In this document: positions 50,433 through 59,203 of the stretch, in pieces | How positions within the stretch are numbered: the stretch's first letter is position 1 | Layout: each line of letters begins with the position of its first letter | Source: CAWGUU01 sp963825765 | GTDB lineage: Bacteria; Actinomycetota; Acidimicrobiia; Acidimicrobiales; AC-14 | Length of the DNA stretch: 64,000 bases | Reading direction: 5' to 3' | Assembly: GCA_963825765.1 (NCBI GenBank) | Contig: CAWGUU010000009.1 | Coordinates: 124,001 to 188,000 of the forward strand | Program-made: the position numbers and the translations under genes | Notes under the pieces: model-generated | Database searches by the model: none | Told to the model about the DNA's origin: nothing | The model's input: the letters and a program-made list of their open reading frames with translations, nothing else

Positions 50433-52580
50433 GTGGACGAGGGCCACAGCGACGATCGGACCGAGGGTTCGGCCGACGACGGACTGGCGACCGACCCAGG
50501 ATCCTCATGGAGCGGGTTGGGGGCGACGAGAGGCCCCCGGAGCCCCGCCGAGGGCGTACGCATCATCGGTGCCGAGGAGGCCGCCGCCGCGGTCGAGGCA
50601 GGGCAGGTGTCCCCGCGCGTCCCTGACGACGCGCCACGCTTCGGCGACGTGCCGCAGGCGCCGGCCGGGCCCAGGCCGCCGCTGCGCTTCCCGGGCGCCG
50701 ACCCCGCGGCGGTCGCCAAGCCAGCGGTCGTCACCCCCCCGCCACCTCCTCCGCCGCCTCCGCCTCCTCCCCAACCCGAGTTCCGGCCCAGCTTCAGCAT
50801 GTGGGACGACCCCCCGTCGGCGGTCGAGACCACCGACCCGCCGCGGGTCGGCAGGTTCGAGGAGCTCATCGCCCGGGCCGAGGAGGAAGCCAAGACCTCG
50901 TCCCGTGCCGGCTGGCCGGCTCCGCCTTCGCCGTCCTCCCCGTCCTCCCCGTCGTACCCGGCCTCCACCGGCTACGCGGGCGGCGGCGATCCGACCGCGT
51001 CCGTGCCCGACGATCCCTGGCCGGCCCCGTCCCGCGCCGAGGAAGACCGCTGGCCGTCGCCCTCGCGGACCGCCGACCCCAACCCCGACGATGCAGCGTG
51101 GCCGGCGCCGTCGCCGGCCGTCGACGACGCCTGGCCCCCCCCGGCGTCCGCCGACACCGCGCAGGCCGGATCCTCGGTGTGGCCGGAGGAGCCTGGCGAC
51201 GGCTACGACGGGAAGTGGGACTTCTTCGACGAGCCGGATCGGGCCGGCAGCTTCGACGACAGCTACCCGTCGCCGCCCCCGCCCCCGCCGCCACCCCTGC
51301 CTGCCGCCCCGCTCAGCGCCGAGCCCATCGACGTCTCCGACGAACCCTCCGGGAGCGTCCCCCTGCCTCACTGGACCGAGCCCCCCAGCGGCGAGGTGCC
51401 GCGGATCCTCCCCGACCAGGCCCCGCCCGACGGAACCGAGGAGATCGGCGGCTGGTCCTCCACCGGGCCCCGCTGGCGCGACCAGTCCAACGACTGGGAC
51501 GACGCCGACTTCGGGGAGGCGATCCTCGACGACCAGTCGGCGCGGGTCGGCGCCCTCGACCAGAGCCGCGGCGACGACGAAGACCTCTTCGCCTTCGAAC
51601 CCCCGCCACCGCCGCCACCGCCCCGTTCTCCGTCCCAGGCCCAGGCGTCTTCGCCGTCGCAGGCGCCTCCCGGGCTCCCAGACCCCCGCGCCCGGGCCCG
51701 GAACACCGCCACCCAGCCCCCTCCCGCCGACGGCGGGGGAGAGGGGCCCTTCGGCGGTGTCCTCGCCGGCCGTGACGACGTCGCCACCAGGGTGGTCACC
51801 GGCGTCATCGTCGCCGGCGTGCTCCTCGCCGCCGCCGTCGTCGGCCCGGGCGCCCTGCTCATCGTCGTCGCCGCCGCCCTTACGATGGCCGCGGCCGAGC
51901 TGTTCCAGGCCCTACGGGCACGGGGCTACCAACCGGCGACGCTCCTGGGCCTCGTCGGTGTGGCCGGCATCGTCATCGGCGCATTCGCCAAGGGGGAGAC
52001 GGCGCTGCCGGTGGTCACCACCCTGATGGTGATGTTCACGTTCCTCTGGTACCTGGCCGGGGTGGTCAAGGCCCGGCCCACCATGAACGTGGCGGTCAGC
52101 GTCATGGCCTTCCTCTACGTGGGGTTCCTCGGATCTTTCGCCGGTTTGCTGCTGTCGTTCCCGCTGGGCCACGGGGTGGGGCTGGTGCTGGGGGCCGTGC
52201 TGGCCACCGTCGCCCACGACGTCGGCTCGTTCTTCGCCGGCCGGTGGGCAGGCAAGACCCCGTTGGCCCCCGCCATCAGCCCGGGCAAGACGTTCGAGGG
52301 CCTGGTGGGCGGGACGTTCGCGACACTCGTCGTGTCGGTCGTGCTCGTCAGCCAGATCGAGCCCTGGCACAACGCGGGACGGACGTTCTGGCTGGCCGTC
52401 GTCGTCAGCATCACCGCCCCGCTGGGCGACCTGTGCGAGTCGATGATCAAGCGCGACCTCGGCATCAAGGACATGGGCAAGCTGCTGCCGGGCCACGGTG
52501 GCGTGCTCGACCGCATCGACGCCCTGTTGTTCGTGATCCCGGCCACGTACTACCTCGTCCGCCTGCTCGACTTCTCCTGA
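50433..52580 (+). CDS. cdsA: Phosphatidate cytidylyltransferase with a giant disordered N-terminal region
   Basis: 715 residues from GTG 50433, chosen because GGGAGG lies 4 nt upstream. The catalytic domain is only residues 445-715: about eight helices with HDVGSFFAGRWAGKTPLAP, AISPGKTFEGLVGG, GDLCESMIKRDLGIKDMGK and LLPGHGGVLDRIDALL. It makes CDP-diacylglycerol. The preceding 440 residues are acidic, Pro/Ser-rich and predicted disordered, with Trp-containing repeats (DDPWPAPS, RWPSPS, AWPAPS, AWPPPAS, VWPEEPGD) and poly-Pro runs (about residues 104-116 and 284-292). Most CdsA proteins have no such segment. Confidence 0.92.
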   Translation: MDEGHSDDRTEGSADDGLATDPGSSWSGLGATRGPRSPAEGVRIIGAEEAAAAVEAGQVSPRVPDDAPRFGDVPQAPAGPRPPLRFPGADPAAVAKPAVVTPPPPPPPPPPPPQPEFRPSFSMWDDPPSAVETTDPPRVGRFEELIARAEEEAKTSSRAGWPAPPSPSSPSSPSYPASTGYAGGGDPTASVPDDPWPAPSRAEEDRWPSPSRTADPNPDDAAWPAPSPAVDDAWPPPASADTAQAGSSVWPEEPGDGYDGKWDFFDEPDRAGSFDDSYPSPPPPPPPPLPAAPLSAEPIDVSDEPSGSVPLPHWTEPPSGEVPRILPDQAPPDGTEEIGGWSSTGPRWRDQSNDWDDADFGEAILDDQSARVGALDQSRGDDEDLFAFEPPPPPPPPRSPSQAQASSPSQAPPGLPDPRARARNTATQPPPADGGGEGPFGGVLAGRDDVATRVVTGVIVAGVLLAAAVVGPGALLIVVAAALTMAAAELFQALRARGYQPATLLGLVGVAGIVIGAFAKGETALPVVTTLMVMFTFLWYLAGVVKARPTMNVAVSVMAFLYVGFLGSFAGLLLSFPLGHGVGLVLGAVLATVAHDVGSFFAGRWAGKTPLAPAISPGKTFEGLVGGTFATLVVSVVLVSQIEPWHNAGRTFWLAVVVSITAPLGDLCESMIKRDLGIKDMGKLLPGHGGVLDRIDALLFVIPATYYLVRLLDFS

Positions 52581-52611
52581 TGCGACCGAACGCCGCCCAG
52601 AGGACTGGCAG

Positions 52612-53778
52612 ATGAAAACCGTGAGCCTGGTGGGCTCTACGGGGTCGATCGGGCGCCAGACCCTCGAGGTGGTCAGGGCCGAGCCCGACCGCTACCGCAT
52701 CGTGGCGCTGGGCGCCTCGACATCGGTCGACGCGCTGGTGGCCCAGGCCATGGAGTTCCGTCCCGAGCGGGTGGCGATCGCCGACGCCTCGCTGGCCGCC
52801 GAGGTGCGGGCACGCGTCCCGGCCGGCACCGCTGTGGACGCCGGTCCCGATGCCCTGGCCGACCTCGGCCGCGAGGCGGACGTGGTCGTCAACGGCGTGG
52901 TGGGCTTCGCCGGCCTGCTCGTCACCCTCGCCGCCCTGGAGTCGGGGCGCAGGCTCGCCCTGGCCAACAAGGAGTCGCTGATCGCCGCCGGTCCGGTCGT
53001 GCAGCGGGCACGCGCCACCCCTGGCGCCGAGATCGTGCCCGTGGACTCGGAGCACTGCGCCGTCCACCAGTGCCTTCGGGGCCGGCCCGAGGGGGGTGTC
53101 GACCGCCTGGCCCGCATCGTCCTCACCGCCAGCGGGGGACCGTTCCGGGGCCGTTCCGCCGCCGATCTGGCCCACGTGTCGGTGGACGACGCCCTGGCCC
53201 ACCCCACGTGGTCGATGGGGCCCAAGATCACCGTCGACTCCTCGACGTTGATGAACAAAGGTCTCGAGGTCATCGAGGCCCACGAGCTGTTCGGCGTGGG
53301 CTACGACAGGATCCAGGTGGTCGTCCATCCTCAGTCGGTGGTGCACTCGATGGTCGAGTTCAGCGACGGCGCCGTCATCGCCCAGCTGTCGAACCCGGAC
53401 ATGCGCCTCCCCATCGGCTACGCCCTCGCCTACCCCGACCGCAGCGGCGTGGCCTTCGGCGCCCTGGACTGGACCAAGGCCGCCAGCCTGGACTTCGAGC
53501 CGCCCGATCTGGTCGCCTTCCCCTGCCTGGGCCTCGCCTACGCCGCCGGCAGGGTGGGGGGCACGGCGCCCGCCTGGCTCAACGCCGCCAACGAGGTGGC
53601 GGTGGATGCGTTCCTGAAAGGCCTCATGCCCTGGGCCGGCATAGCCGATGTGATCCACGAGACGTTGGACGGGCATGATGGAACCGATCCGGACAGTGCC
53701 GACGTTGTCATCGAAGCCGACCGAAAAGCTCGGGAGCTGGCCAGGCGGGCCCTAGAACGGAGAACTGCAGCGGCGTGA
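52612..53778 (+). CDS. dxr: 1-deoxy-D-xylulose 5-phosphate reductoisomerase
   Basis: 388 residues. NADPH-binding start VSLVGSTGSIGRQTLEV, then NGVVGFAGLL, ALANKESLIAAG, the metal/substrate loop PVDSEHCAVHQCLRG, and HPTWSMGPKITVDSSTLMNKG. The SEH motif is followed by Cys where Ser or Asn is usual, a minor change. It is the first committed MEP enzyme. Here dxr directly follows cdsA by 31 bp, without the rlmN gene often found between them. The stop overlaps rseP as GTGA. Confidence 0.96.
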   Translation: MKTVSLVGSTGSIGRQTLEVVRAEPDRYRIVALGASTSVDALVAQAMEFRPERVAIADASLAAEVRARVPAGTAVDAGPDALADLGREADVVVNGVVGFAGLLVTLAALESGRRLALANKESLIAAGPVVQRARATPGAEIVPVDSEHCAVHQCLRGRPEGGVDRLARIVLTASGGPFRGRSAADLAHVSVDDALAHPTWSMGPKITVDSSTLMNKGLEVIEAHELFGVGYDRIQVVVHPQSVVHSMVEFSDGAVIAQLSNPDMRLPIGYALAYPDRSGVAFGALDWTKAASLDFEPPDLVAFPCLGLAYAAGRVGGTAPAWLNAANEVAVDAFLKGLMPWAGIADVIHETLDGHDGTDPDSADVVIEADRKARELARRALERRTAAA

Positions 53779-55235
53779 GCGACATCAGTCGAAACTCATC
53801 CACGGCAGCCGGCGCCCAGCCGGTCACCCCCGTCCCGACCCCCGTCCCGACCACGGTCGACGGATCGGACCAGAACGTGAACGGCAACGGCGTGTACAAC
53901 GGCAACGGCCACCCTGGCAACGGGCATGCCGAGACCGCAGCGCTGGTGGCCGACGTGGCGGTGGCCGAGGCGCGCGAGACGGACGGGAAGGCCGCAAAGC
54001 TGTCGAACGGGAACACGCCGGCCGACCTGGGCAAGCTGTGCGTGCTCATCGCCGTCGTGGGGATCGGGATTGCCCTTTCCATCCAGAACGGCTCGTTCCC
54101 GGTGGTGGCGTTCGTGCTGGCCATCGTGGCGATGGTCATGCTCCACGAGACCGCCCACTTCGTCACCGCCAAATGGGCCGGGATGAAGGTCACCGAGTAC
54201 TTCTTCGGCTTCGGACCCCGTATCTGGTCGGTCCGCAAGGGCGAGACGGAGTACGGCATCAAGTCCCTTCCGCTCGGTGGCTACGTGAAGATCGTCGGGA
54301 TGAGCAACATGGAGCGCGACATCGACCCTGTCGACGAGCCCCGCACCTACCGCCAGCAGAGCTACCCCCGCCGGATGATCGTCGCCGTGGCCGGCATCGT
54401 CACCCACTTCGTGATCGCGTTCCTGCTGCTGGTGGTGCTGTGGACGGCCATGGGCGTCCCCCGCTACGACGAGCCCACCCTCACCATCGGCTCGATCAGC
54501 AAGCTGGAGACGGGCGCCAGCCCCGCCATGGAGGCCGGGTTCCAGGTGGGCGACCGGATCATCTCCGTCGACGGCCAGCCGGTGAACGCCTGGGACGAGG
54601 TGCCACCCCACATCCGGGAGAGCGGCGGCAACGCGGTGACCTTCCTCGTCGACAGGGCCGGCAGCAACATCTCGCTGACGGCGGTGCCGGCCGAGCTCGC
54701 GCAGGAGGACGGCACGACCCGCGGCTTCATCGGCATCGGCCCGTCGCCGACCATCGAGAAGGTCGGCCTGGCGGAGGGCGTCGGCAAGGCCGGCGGCGAC
54801 CTGTGGGGGCTCAGCATCGCCTCGGTCAAGGGCCTGGGCACCTTCTTCGCTCCCGGGTCGCTGAAGGACTACGCCTCGAACCTGACCGGCTCGGCTGACA
54901 CCGAGGCTCAGGACAACCGGCTGGTGTCGATGGTCGGGGTGGTCCGCATCGCCGGCCAGGCCGCCGACAGCGGCATGTTCAACCTGGTCTGGTTCCTGAT
55001 CGTGCTGAACCTCTTCATCGCCGTGTTCAACCTGGTCCCGCTGCTGCCGTTCGACGGCGGTCACATGGCCATCGCCACCTACGAGCGGCTGCGGTCGCGA
55101 AAGGGCAGGCGGTACCACGCCGACGTGAGCAAGATGATGCCGGTCACCGCCCTCGTCGTGGCCGTGATGGTGGTCCTGGGCGTGACCTCGCTCTACCTCG
55201 ACATCGTCCAGCCGGTCGCCAACCCGTTCCAGTAG
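53775..55235 (+). CDS. rseP: Site-2 protease RseP-like M50 metalloprotease
   Basis: 486 residues from GTG 53775 (GTGA overlap with dxr). A polar N-terminal tail of about 80 residues (Asn/Gly-rich, NGNGVYNGNG) is unusual. The first helices carry the zinc motif in MVMLHETAHFVTAKWAG. FGFGPRIWSVRKGETEY and SLPLGGYVKIVGM follow, then one PDZ domain (near 240-320, GFQVGDRIISVDGQPV). The last helices have the third zinc-ligand region NLVPLLPFDGGHM. It cleaves membrane proteins within the bilayer. In Actinobacteria related proteases cut anti-sigma factors. Confidence 0.94.
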   Translation: MSDISRNSSTAAGAQPVTPVPTPVPTTVDGSDQNVNGNGVYNGNGHPGNGHAETAALVADVAVAEARETDGKAAKLSNGNTPADLGKLCVLIAVVGIGIALSIQNGSFPVVAFVLAIVAMVMLHETAHFVTAKWAGMKVTEYFFGFGPRIWSVRKGETEYGIKSLPLGGYVKIVGMSNMERDIDPVDEPRTYRQQSYPRRMIVAVAGIVTHFVIAFLLLVVLWTAMGVPRYDEPTLTIGSISKLETGASPAMEAGFQVGDRIISVDGQPVNAWDEVPPHIRESGGNAVTFLVDRAGSNISLTAVPAELAQEDGTTRGFIGIGPSPTIEKVGLAEGVGKAGGDLWGLSIASVKGLGTFFAPGSLKDYASNLTGSADTEAQDNRLVSMVGVVRIAGQAADSGMFNLVWFLIVLNLFIAVFNLVPLLPFDGGHMAIATYERLRSRKGRRYHADVSKMMPVTALVVAVMVVLGVTSLYLDIVQPVANPFQ

Positions 55236-55315
55236 CCGTCCTGCACCGAACTGGGGCGGTCTACCGTCGCCTGGCGCGGTTCACGCGCCCCCGGTAGCCC
55301 CCTAGGCTCACCTTC

Positions 55316-56526
55316 ATGATCACCGAACGACGACCGACCCGGCAGATCGCTGTCGGGTCGGTGCTCGTCGGCGGGGGGGCGCCGGTGAGCGTGCAGTCGA
55401 TGACCATCACCCGCACCGCGGACGTGGAGGCCACCCTGGCCCAGATCTACGACCTGGCCGGGGCCGGGGCCGACATCGTGCGCTGCACCGTCAACGACGC
55501 CGAGGCGGCGGTGGGCCTGGCCGCCATCGTGCCCCGCTCCCCGGTGCCCATCGTGGCCGACATCCACTTCCAGTACCGCCTGGCCCTGGCCGCCCTGGAG
55601 GCGGGGGTGGCCTGTCTGCGCCTCAACCCCGGCAACATCCGCAAGCCGGCCCACATCCGGGCCGTGGCCACCGAGGCCCGCGACCGAGGGGTGCCCATCC
55701 GCATCGGGGTCAACGCCGGCTCCCTCGACCCCGACATCGAGGCCCGCCACGGCGGGGCCAGCGCGGCGGCGCTGGTGGCCTCGGCCCAGCGGGAGCTGGC
55801 CTACTTCGAAGAAGTCGGCTTCGACGACGTCAAGATCTCGGTCAAGGCCTCCAACGTGGGCCTGATGATCGAGGCCTACCGGGCCCTGTCCGAGGTCACC
55901 GACCACCCCCTGCACCTGGGGGTGACAGAGGCCGGTCCCCCCCGGCGGGACTGATCAAGGCCACCGCCGGCATCGCCACCCTGCTGGCCGAGGGCATCGG
56001 CGACACCATCCGCTACTCCCTGACCGCCGAGCCGGTGGAGGAGGCCCGAGCCGGCCGCCAGCTGCTGGAGGCCCTGGGCCTGCGGGAGCGCAAATCCGTC
56101 GACCTCATCGCCTGCCCCTCCTGCGGGCGGGCCGAGGTCGACGTCATCAAGGTGGCCCGGGAGGCCGAGGCGGCCCTGGCCGGGCGCAACCTGGCCATCC
56201 AGGTGGCGGTCATGGGCTGTGTGGTCAACGGCCCGGGCGAGGCCAAGGGGGCCGACATCGGCATCGCCGCCGGCCGGGGCAAGGGCCACCTGTTCGTCAA
56301 GGGCCGCATGGTGCGGGTGGTGCCCGAGGCCGACATGGTCACCGCCCTGGTGGAGGAGGCCGAGCGCTTGGTGGCCGAGGGGGTGGAGGCCCGCCTGGCC
56401 GCGGCCGACGTGGGGGCCGTCGAGGAAGCCGAGCGCGACCGCCTGGCCATGCTCGAGGTCCAGGGCGACGACCCCAACGCCGTCGGCCAGCGGGTGGAGC
56501 TCATCCGCAAGACCACGACGACCTAG
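55316..56526 (+). CDS. ispG: 4-hydroxy-3-methylbut-2-enyl-diphosphate synthase, broken by a 1-bp frameshift
   Basis: The ATG-initiated frame runs through the TIM-barrel part (VQSMTITRTADVEATLAQI, VADIHFQYRLALAALEAG, RLNPGNIRKP, IRIGVNAGSLD). It then meets a stop at 55954, straight after HLGVTEAGP. The protein continues one frame away as GLIKATAGIATLLAEGIGDT, and on to the [4Fe-4S] domain with ACPSCGRAE and VMGCVVNGPGEAKGADIG. The shift is at a run of seven C near 55936-55942; eight C would restore a normal protein of about 403 residues. The gene should be essential here, since five MEP genes are present. A missed C in sequencing is the best explanation. Confidence 0.88.
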
Positions 56527-56541
56527 GCACCAGCAGGGCCG

Positions 56542-56597
56542 GTGAGTGTGCAAAAAGACCCCCGTATAGACGTATAGAGGGTTTCTTGGACAGTCAC
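56542..56597. repeat. Palindromic element family B, copy 2
   Basis: A 56-nt imperfect palindrome from GTGAGTGTGCAAAAAGACC to GGTTTCTTGGACAGTCAC with a GTATAGACGTATAG centre. It begins exactly like the copy at 15479 (GTGAGTGTGCAA) and ends with the same CAGTCA. It lies between ispG and the convergent gene ending at 56699. Confidence 0.6.
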
Positions 56598-56623
56598 CGT
56601 CGGTGCGGGTGGCGCGGGCGCGG

Positions 56624-56663
56624 CGAGGCCCCGCGACCGGCCAGCACCGGTGGCGGGGCCTCG
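56624..56663. terminator. Strong bidirectional hairpin between ispG and the ECF-partner gene
   Basis: Perfect 11-bp stem CGAGGCCCCGC / GCGGGGCCTCG with an 18-nt loop that contains a further ACCGG/CCGGT pairing. It is 35 bp from the stop of the minus-strand gene and about 100 bp after ispG, and can fold from either strand. Confidence 0.65.
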
Positions 56664-56698
56664 ACCGCTCGGGGCGATCCGGGACCGCTGCTAGGGGA

Positions 56699-58054
56699 TC
56701 AGCCGAAGGGGAGGAACGGGACGCCGCCCAGGCCGGGGATGCCGCCGCCCAGGCCGGGGATGCCGCTGGTCAGCCCGGTCGGCATGCAGGCCGACAGGTT
56801 GAGCTGGGGCACGTCGCCGACACCCGACGGCAGCGAGCCCAGGGCGCCGGTGATGGAGGCGAGGCAGGCCTGGACGTCGATCGGCGCGCATCCGCCGGGC
56901 AGCTGGTCGAGGTTGGGGATGGTGCCGCCCAGGTTGCCCAGGAAGCTGCTCCAGTTCCCGAAGCCACCGAAGCTGGAGAAGATCTGGTTGAGCATGGCCT
57001 TGACGTCGGGCACCGTCGAAGCCGCGGCCAGCGTGTTGCTGGTGCAGGACGTGGTGTCGAGCGGGATGCACGACGACACGTTCAGGCTGGGCAGCGAGCC
57101 GATGGCGCCGGGGTTGAGGACGCCGGTGAGGTTGCCGAGCACCGATGCGACGCACTGCTCCACGTTCACCGGCAGGCCCGACGAGGCGAGGACCTCCTGG
57201 ATGCACGCCGGCAGCTGGCCGATCAGCGCGGTCGGGTCGGGGGCGCCGCCGCCGGTGGGGAGCAGGTTGGTGACGCACGCCGGGAGGGCGGGCAGGCCGG
57301 GCAGGCCGCCGAGGTCAGGCAGGCCGGGGACGTCCGGCAGTCCGCCGAGGTCGGGCAGGCCGGGGACCTCCGGCAGGCCGCCGAGGTCGGGCAGACCGCC
57401 GAGGTCGGGCAGGCCGGGGACGGCGGGCAGGCCGCCGACGTCAGGTAGGCCGGGGACCGTAGGCAGACCGACCTCGGGCAGGCCCGGCACTCCGACCGGG
57501 ATGCTGACCTCCACCGAGGCGTCGATCGAGTCCTCGTCGCCCGTCGGCAGGTCGAAGGGAGTCACGGCGTTGATGGCGCCGGCGACCGGCCCCTGGGCGA
57601 ACGACGGTAAGGCGTTGGCGGCGGCGCCGGCGACGGTCATCGTCATCAGCGCCGTGAAGGTGGCGAGGGCGGCCTTGGCCGCGGCGGGGATGGCTCCGAG
57701 CTTCGCGACGAGCGCGGCGAGGAATCCGGTTGACATGTGTGGGTCCTTTCTCCACTTCGGTAGTCCGGCCACCTGCGGCGCAGGCCCGTGGACGTTGCTC
57801 GCTGCTGTCGCCAGCAGGTCGCCGTTGTCGGTGGAGAAGCCGGCCGTCAGCACCCGGGCCAGTTCCGGAGAGGGCTCCGGAGCCGGACCGCTGACGGCGA
57901 AGCGCACGTCCTTGACCAACATGGACAGACAGTCCTGGTCGGCGGACCATTCGTGGTCCCCGAGCCAGTCGAGGTCGTCCCCTGCCTCGTTGTAGAGGTC
58001 GTCGTCGGGCGTGTCGCTGGGCATCTCATCCTGGTGATCGTCGAAGACGGTCAC
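56699..58054 (-). CDS. Membrane-anchored repeat protein coupled to an ECF sigma factor
   Basis: 451 residues from GTG 58054, overlapping the sigma-factor stop (GTGA). Residues 1-105 are acidic and cytoplasmic (VTVFDDHQDEMPSDTPDDDL ... LARVLTAGFSTDNGDLLATA). Residues 107-155 contain a hydrophobic helix (about AALATFTALMTMTVAGAAA). Outside the membrane is a stretch of tandem (V/D)PGLPD(L/V)GGLP repeats (57288-57480), then four segments with Cys pairs of the type LPACV, LPACIQEVL, LNVSSCIP, LNLSACMP. Position and topology suggest an anti-sigma or signal-input partner, but the family is not recognised. An internal ATG at 57736 has AAAGGA 7 nt upstream and could yield a second, shorter product. 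Confidence 0.7.
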   Translation of the reverse strand: MTVFDDHQDEMPSDTPDDDLYNEAGDDLDWLGDHEWSADQDCLSMLVKDVRFAVSGPAPEPSPELARVLTAGFSTDNGDLLATAASNVHGPAPQVAGLPKWRKDPHMSTGFLAALVAKLGAIPAAAKAALATFTALMTMTVAGAAANALPSFAQGPVAGAINAVTPFDLPTGDEDSIDASVEVSIPVGVPGLPEVGLPTVPGLPDVGGLPAVPGLPDLGGLPDLGGLPEVPGLPDLGGLPDVPGLPDLGGLPGLPALPACVTNLLPTGGGAPDPTALIGQLPACIQEVLASSGLPVNVEQCVASVLGNLTGVLNPGAIGSLPSLNVSSCIPLDTTSCTSNTLAAASTVPDVKAMLNQIFSSFGGFGNWSSFLGNLGGTIPNLDQLPGGCAPIDVQACLASITGALGSLPSGVGDVPQLNLSACMPTGLTSGIPGLGGGIPGLGGVPFLPFG

Positions 58055-58599
58055 AGGGGTACGCCCGGTTCGACCTTTTCTCTGAGCGAGTCGAGCCCCC
58101 GGCGCTGAAGGGCCTTGACCGCCCCGGAGGACTTCCCGAGGATCTCGGCGATCGAGTCGACGGTGAGGTCGGACACGATGCGAAGCAGGATCACGTCGCG
58201 CTGGTCGGGGGCGAGGGTGTCGACCAGCGATCGCACCCTGTCGCCGCTCATGCGGCGGAGGGCGTCGTCCTCCACGTCGCCGCCGTAGTGGTCCGAGCCC
58301 TCGTGGTCGCCGGTCAGGGGCGGGCGGCGGCCCCAGCGCCGGCGCTCGTCGGTGAGGCGCCGGTGGGCGATGGTGAACAGCCAGGAGCGGAACTGGGCCT
58401 CCGACCCCGTGAACGAGTCGAGGCTGCGGAACGCGCCGAGGAAGGTCTCGCTGACCAGGTCCTCCGGCTCCCGGGCACGTTGGAGGCGGAAGTAGCCGCA
58501 CACCGTGGGGGCGAGCTCCTCGTAGATCGTGGCGTAGGCCCAGGGGGCGTCGGCCTTGGCGGCGTCCAGCACCTGGTAGAACGCCTGACCGAAGCCCAC
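58051..58599 (-). CDS. ECF-type RNA polymerase sigma factor
   Basis: 182 residues, GTG start. Region 2: AYATIYEELAPTVCGYFRLQ, EPEDLVSETFLGAFRSLDSF and FRSWLFTIAHRRLTDERRR. Region 4: LVDTLAPDQRDVILLRIVSDL and DSIAEILGKSSGAVKALQRRG. These identify a group IV sigma factor. The following overlapping gene probably encodes its regulator. Target promoters are unknown. Confidence 0.92.
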   Translation of the reverse strand: MGFGQAFYQVLDAAKADAPWAYATIYEELAPTVCGYFRLQRAREPEDLVSETFLGAFRSLDSFTGSEAQFRSWLFTIAHRRLTDERRRWGRRPPLTGDHEGSDHYGGDVEDDALRRMSGDRVRSLVDTLAPDQRDVILLRIVSDLTVDSIAEILGKSSGAVKALQRRGLDSLREKVEPGVPL

Positions 58600-58693
58600 G
58601 GCCGCCTCATCGGATGGAGCTGGCCCGGACTTGAACGAAATCCCGCCGGTAGCGGCGGTTGCGACTACCCCGTCCGACGGGCGCGGAGTCCGA

Positions 58694-59149
58694 TCAGGCG
58701 TCCGGAACCGGGACGGCGATGCAGCCGGGTGCGTCGTCGGCCGGAGCCGCCGCTGCCGCCAAGCGGTGCCGCACCGCCGAGCGTGGCCGCACTACCACCC
58801 GCGGTCCCGTCGCGCCGGGGTCGACGCCCGCCTCCCCGTCGACGATCGGCGCCTCCCCGTCGACGATCGGCGCCTCCCCGTCGACGATCGGCGCCTCGCC
58901 GTCGATGATCACCGCCTCGCCGTCGACGATCAGGCTGTAGGGGTCGCCCGGGGGTGGAGCCCACAGGAGGGTCACCTCGGCCCCGTCGCCGATGTTGGCC
59001 GTCGTCCGGCTGCCGGCACCGGCGGTGAGGGTGTCGCCGTCCCACGCCACGAGGACGGAGACGGCGTGAGGCCGACCTCCTTCGCCCACGGTGACCAGGT
59101 AGGCGACGGGCCCGTACGATTCCACCTGCTGGCGCAGCCCGGGGTCCAC
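58694..59149 (-). CDS. PPOX-type (FMN split-barrel) protein with an inserted 7-residue tandem repeat
   Basis: 151 residues from GTG 59149 (VDPGLRQQVESYGPVAYLVT). The opening LVTVGEGGRPHAVSVLVAWD and TANIGDGAEVTLLWAPP resemble pyridoxamine-5'-phosphate-oxidase-like split barrels that bind flavin or F420. Where the barrel should continue (YSLIVDGEAVI), the chain repeats (I)VDGEAP five times, encoded by 21-bp units at 58831-58935. It then resumes with RVVVRPRSAVRHRLA and ends in CIAVPVPDA. The insertion might be tolerated as a loop or may inactivate the protein. Confidence 0.65.
   Translation of the reverse strand: MDPGLRQQVESYGPVAYLVTVGEGGRPHAVSVLVAWDGDTLTAGAGSRTTANIGDGAEVTLLWAPPPGDPYSLIVDGEAVIIDGEAPIVDGEAPIVDGEAPIVDGEAGVDPGATGPRVVVRPRSAVRHRLAAAAAPADDAPGCIAVPVPDA
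58831..58935. repeat. 21-bp tandem repeat, five units (VNTR-like)
   Basis: Units start at 58831, 58852, 58873, 58894 and 58915. The first three (CCTCCCCGTCGACGATCGGC + G) are identical, the last two differ at a few positions. Being a multiple of three, copy-number change keeps the PPOX-like frame open. Confidence 0.92.
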
Positions 59150-59203
59150 GGCCCGAGACGCTAGTTGGGGTGGCGCGCTGACCGACCTTCCGCCCGGACC
59201 GCG

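Noticed and set aside
55247..55300. Third repeat family based on CCGAACTGGGGC (also at 43485)
   Set aside because: Only a 12-nt match plus weak hairpins. In GC-rich DNA with many terminators this is not enough to call a family.
57736..58054. Splitting the ECF-partner gene into two genes at the internal ATG 57736
   Set aside because: The frame is continuous without a stop and the first 105 codons are protein-like. I kept one gene and noted the internal start.
58831..58935. CRISPR array
   Set aside because: Units are directly adjacent 21-bp copies without spacers and keep a protein frame open, so it is a tandem repeat.
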